A stretch of DNA of 64,000 nt from Lutibacter sp. Hel_I_33_5 (lineage in GTDB: Bacteria; Bacteroidota; Bacteroidia; Flavobacteriales; Flavobacteriaceae). The translations under genes and the position numbers were made by a program. This document shows, in pieces, positions 61,160 through 64,000 of the stretch (positions are counted from its first letter, which is position 1; each line of letters starts with the position of its first letter). A model generated the notes under the pieces. The model saw nothing but the letters and a program-made list of their open reading frames with translations. It made no database searches and was not told where the DNA came from. The stretch is taken from the NCBI RefSeq assembly GCF_007827455.1, contig NZ_VISM01000001.1, positions 434,001 through 498,000 of the forward strand, read 5' to 3'.

Positions 61160-62608
61160 ATGTTTAATAAACATTTTAAAGCTTTTAGCTTTTTTATGGT
61201 TCTTTGCATTGTTTTATTAAATAAAACTTATGCAATAGAGACTATAAAAAGTGACTCTATAAATTACACTCTTACTTTTTTTAAAGAAAAATCTCCAACC
61301 TCACTTAAAGAGGTTTTAATTAAAGAATTTAAAAAAGTACCAAAAAGCAATAATTTTGGATATAAAAATGGTAGCTACTGGTATAAATTAGAAATTCAAA
61401 AAGCAACATACAACAAAGATTATATTATATATGTTCCAACTCATAACATTGAAAAAATTGAACTTTTTAAACTTAACGGAGACAAATTAGAATACATTGG
61501 TAAGTCTGGTAATAGTGTACAGCAAAATGATCTTCATTTCAATTTTAAATTCCCAGCTTTTAAATTGAATGAAAAAGAAAAATTTACCTATTATTTAAAA
61601 GTAGATTTTCCAAAAGAAGGGAACTTCCCTTTAAAAATAGTTTCAGAGAAAAATTTTTTATCTGACAAACTAAATAAACAATCTCTTATAAGTTTTTTCT
61701 ATGGCACTTGTATATTAATACTTATTTTAAATTTATTATTCTACTTCAAGTACAAAAGTAAAATCTACCTATATTATATTGGTTTTCTTTTTCCAGTAAT
61801 GATAAATTTAATGTTAATTGACGGCTCTTTAATTAACATTTTTAGAGGTAATCAATTCTATTATTTAATAGAAATAGGTTCTCATTTAGTCATGAATGTA
61901 TATTTGATTCTTTTTTCTCTTAATTTTTTAGAATTGAATAAAAGAGTGCCAAAATTTTCAAAACTCTCAATACTTTCCCCTATAATAGTTGCCATTTTAT
62001 ACCTTCTTTACTTAATTTCCAACAATTATATATTAGTAGTTTTAGGAGACACTATTGGGCTTATTATTTTTCCAATACTTTGGTTTCTAGGCTTATTCTA
62101 TATCAGAAAAGCAAAATACGCAAAGTATTATGTAATTGGTTATTTTTTTTTAATACCTATTGGAGTTTATTACCTCTTAGGTTTAGGATATGGAGAATGG
62201 TATGTTGATGGAGAAGGCACATTTATAAAAGTAGCAAGTTGGCTTGATATGATTGCTTTTACTTTTGCTATTAACTATAGATTTAAAATAAGAAGTCAAG
62301 AAAAACAAAAGATAATAGAAGAGTTAAAAGAAAAACTTAATTTAAACAATACTCAAATTTCTAAAAATAAAGAAATAGACCCCTATTTTATTTTACTTAA
62401 AAAGAATGATTATACTTCTGAAGCTTTAACACTTAAGGAAATTGAAATTTTAAAACTCCTAATTAAAGGCAACAGTAATAATGAAATCGGGAATAAATTA
62501 TTTATATCAAACAACACCGTTAAATATCATATTAGAAATATTTACCAAAAAGTAAACGTTAAAAGTAGAGAGAGTTTAAAAGAAAAAATATCCGCCTCAA
62601 TAACCTAA
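61160..62608 (+). CDS. Membrane-bound 7TM-DISM receptor with LuxR HTH
   Basis: 482 residues. A signal peptide precedes a periplasmic 7TMR-DISMED2-like sensor (YKNGSYWYKLEIQKATYNKDYIIYVPTHNIEKIELF), seven membrane helices (about residues 172-365), a short coiled linker (RSQEKQKIIEELKEKLNLNNT) and a C-terminal LuxR/GerE HTH (LTLKEIEILKLLIKGNSNNEIGNKLFISNNTVKYHIRNIYQKVNV). The build is a one-component regulator that would bind DNA while anchored in the inner membrane. The adhesin 433 bases downstream is the obvious candidate target. Confidence 0.92.
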   Translation: MFNKHFKAFSFFMVLCIVLLNKTYAIETIKSDSINYTLTFFKEKSPTSLKEVLIKEFKKVPKSNNFGYKNGSYWYKLEIQKATYNKDYIIYVPTHNIEKIELFKLNGDKLEYIGKSGNSVQQNDLHFNFKFPAFKLNEKEKFTYYLKVDFPKEGNFPLKIVSEKNFLSDKLNKQSLISFFYGTCILILILNLLFYFKYKSKIYLYYIGFLFPVMINLMLIDGSLINIFRGNQFYYLIEIGSHLVMNVYLILFSLNFLELNKRVPKFSKLSILSPIIVAILYLLYLISNNYILVVLGDTIGLIIFPILWFLGLFYIRKAKYAKYYVIGYFFLIPIGVYYLLGLGYGEWYVDGEGTFIKVASWLDMIAFTFAINYRFKIRSQEKQKIIEELKEKLNLNNTQISKNKEIDPYFILLKKNDYTSEALTLKEIEILKLLIKGNSNNEIGNKLFISNNTVKYHIRNIYQKVNVKSRESLKEKISASIT

Positions 62609-63040
62609 AAACAAGTGCTTTATACTTTCGGGTGGGAAAAACTACCCTACCATACTTAGGTGAATACATTTAGTTTAAATAGATTTACTGCAACCAAAAA
62701 ACTAACTACTATTTCTATGATACTACTTAACTATTATTACACATAAAATTCAAATAAACTTGTACTTACAATGCATAGGTATAAATACCTGATTTTTAAT
62801 TAGGCTGTTTTTTTACTAAAAATTGTATGTGATTTTACATCACCAAACAAACAAAAACTAACCAAAGTTATCCCTATACTGCTTTATAAAAACAATTTTA
62901 TAATGTATTTATAACTCTCTATTCTAAGAGAACAACAAAACACAAATTTTCACGAATTAACACATGTCAATTTTAACAAATTGATAGTATAGTTCTATTA
63001 TAAACACTCAACTAAAACTAATAACTAAACATAACCGAAA
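62609..63040 (+). promoter_or_regulatory. 432-bp non-coding leader of the adhesin, with dyads
   Basis: No open frame of note. It holds an imperfect dyad GGGTGG-N6-CTACCC at 62630-62647, a perfect dyad AGGTATAAATACCT at 62777-62790, and a short stem GTGAT/ATCAC near 62831. These sit between the LuxR regulator and the adhesin and are candidate operator or leader structures. No TAnnTTTG box was found near the adhesin start. Confidence 0.45.
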
Positions 63041-64000
63041 ATGAAAAACAACTACTCAAAATTTATTTTAAAAACACTATTGCTATTTGCAATACTGTTT
63101 GGGCTTGAAACATATGCTCAACAAAACATTATAGCTCAAACACAAAACATAACAGTTCAATTAGATGCAAATGGAGAAGCAATAATAACACCGCAACAAA
63201 TTAATAATGGTTCAACAGCTACTACAGGTATACAAAGTCTTAATTTAGATACTTCAGATTTTAATTGTACTGACATTAATGGTGATAGAAATTTTTCTTA
63301 TTTATTAGATGGTGAAACTGACGCAACTGGTGATGAAATTTTAGTAGATGACACAAATTTAACAACATTAACAACGCAAACAATTGAAGCTTGGATCCGC
63401 CCAGCAACCGGTGCTAGTGATAATGATGTTTTGGTAGCTGTAAGAAATAATATTCATAATTCTAGATTTAGCATACACATTAATGCTGATACTAATACTA
63501 TTGGAATATTTAATTCTACTAATTGGCAAACAATTACAACAATTATTAATGCTAATCAGTGGTATCATATCGCTTTGGTTATGAATTCAACCAAGACTTT
63601 AGTTTATCTTGATGGTGCTTTCGAAGGGGAAATTAGTACGGGAATTAATACAAGTCTTGGAGCAAATGCGCCTTTATCTATTGGTTCTCCAAACGATACT
63701 GGTTGGTATTCTGAAAAATGGGAAGGAAATATTGATGACTTAAGAATATGGAATGATGAAAGAACAGCATTAGAAATAGCTAATAATAGAAACATCGAAT
63801 TAGTAGGAAACGAGGCAGGTTTAGTTGGTTACTTCGATTTTAATGAAGGTACTGGAAATACAATTACTAATCTTGCAGGTACAGTAAATGGTACTGCAAA
63901 TAATTCTCAAAATGCAAATTGGTCTACAGATTCACCAATTGAAAGCAATGGAAACACTGTTAATTTAACAGTAACTGATGTAAATGGTAATTCTGCAACA
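63041..64000 (+). CDS. Large secreted adhesin with LamG-like domain (3' end cut by window)
   Basis: The first 320 residues are visible; the gene continues beyond position 64000. A signal peptide (LKTLLLFAILFGLETYAQ) is followed by an HYR-like half (NITVQLDANGEAIITPQQINNGST ... LDTSDFNCTDI), then a LamG/concanavalin-like domain from about residue 82 to 300 (IEAWIRPATGASD, WYHIALVMNSTKTLVYLDG, IDDLRIWNDERT, GYFDFNEGTGNTI), then VNLTVTDVNGNSAT, the other half of the HYR unit. Such proteins are cell-surface adhesins exported by type IX secretion. Start ATG at 63041. Confidence 0.9.
   Translation, partial: MKNNYSKFILKTLLLFAILFGLETYAQQNIIAQTQNITVQLDANGEAIITPQQINNGSTATTGIQSLNLDTSDFNCTDINGDRNFSYLLDGETDATGDEILVDDTNLTTLTTQTIEAWIRPATGASDNDVLVAVRNNIHNSRFSIHINADTNTIGIFNSTNWQTITTIINANQWYHIALVMNSTKTLVYLDGAFEGEISTGINTSLGANAPLSIGSPNDTGWYSEKWEGNIDDLRIWNDERTALEIANNRNIELVGNEAGLVGYFDFNEGTGNTITNLAGTVNGTANNSQNANWSTDSPIESNGNTVNLTVTDVNGNSAT

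Noticed and set aside
1..64000. CRISPR array, tRNA, rRNA, prophage or classical IS
   Set aside because: No regularly spaced repeats with unique spacers, no cloverleaf or rRNA core seen by eye, and no transposase, integrase or phage gene among the frames.

Overview
The window is a stretch of AT-rich chromosome from a member of the Flavobacteriaceae (Bacteroidota), most likely a marine, yellow-pigmented Polaribacter/Tenacibaculum-like organism. Evidence: -7 boxes of the Bacteroidota type TAnnTTTG in front of several genes, a type IX secretion sorting tail, 2TM-domain proteins beside a LytS/LytTR pair, the GAPDH of about 480 residues, the dnaA neighbourhood, and a zeaxanthin-type carotenoid operon. 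No rRNA, tRNA, CRISPR array, IS transposase or prophage was seen.

Layout. 1-6.5 kb: a cut M48 lipoprotein protease, msrB, two DinB-superfamily genes, ffh, folD, a few small secreted or cupin proteins. 6.6-9.5 kb: a HerA-like ATPase and two paralogous secreted proteins separated by a 36-bp direct repeat. 9.6-13.5 kb: a LytTR regulator, four tandem 2TM proteins and a histidine kinase that carries a fifth 2TM domain. 13.6-21.9 kb: a light-response block, with the operon crtI-crtB-crtZ-crtY-tspO-SRPBCC-photolyase read leftward, a CarH-like MerR/B12 regulator just upstream of crtI, and a divergent ECF sigma factor with two membrane-protein genes. 21.9-34.2 kb: threonine aldolase, a large metalloprotease, prfB, an EptA-like transferase, an ArsC-like protein, an outer-membrane receptor, fumC, hutI. 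34.2-38.1 kb: a polysaccharide export operon (Wza-like, Wzc-like with a Tyr-Gly tail, sugar transferase). 38.1-53.7 kb: housekeeping genes (cobalamin adenosyltransferase, secA, gap, a DegP-type protease, dapF, mltG, dnaA) plus a small GxxExxY cassette. 53.7-61 kb: metabolic and housekeeping genes including ribD and prmC. 61-64 kb: a membrane-anchored LuxR regulator and the start of a LamG-containing adhesin.

The most unusual content is a set of short repeat elements of several kinds. (1) A 488-bp unit with perfect 21-bp terminal inverted repeats and a matching 5-bp flanking repeat carries only a GxxExxY PD-(D/E)xK nuclease-like gene; its ends supply the dapF stop codon and the start of the next gene. 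(2) A palindromic repeat of the GTCATTGCGA...GCAATCTC type lies in frame inside prmC. (3) A repeat of the GTCA(C/G)TTCGAG type lies in frame inside ribD, and a relative of it sits exactly in the hairpin loop of another repeat near 5.9 kb. (4) Purine-rich tracts occur in one intergenic gap and inside both ribD and prmC. (5) Octamer and nonamer repeats lie in gaps near 3.8 and 39.0 kb. Together these suggest several families of small mobile palindromic elements that reach coding sequence, comparable in behaviour to the Rickettsia palindromic elements.

Functional links. The CarH-like regulator needs adenosylcobalamin, and a PduO-type adenosyltransferase that could make it lies at 39 kb. The carotenoid operon also carries a photolyase, so pigment and DNA repair are probably induced together by light. 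All calls are from reading the sequence; no search was run.
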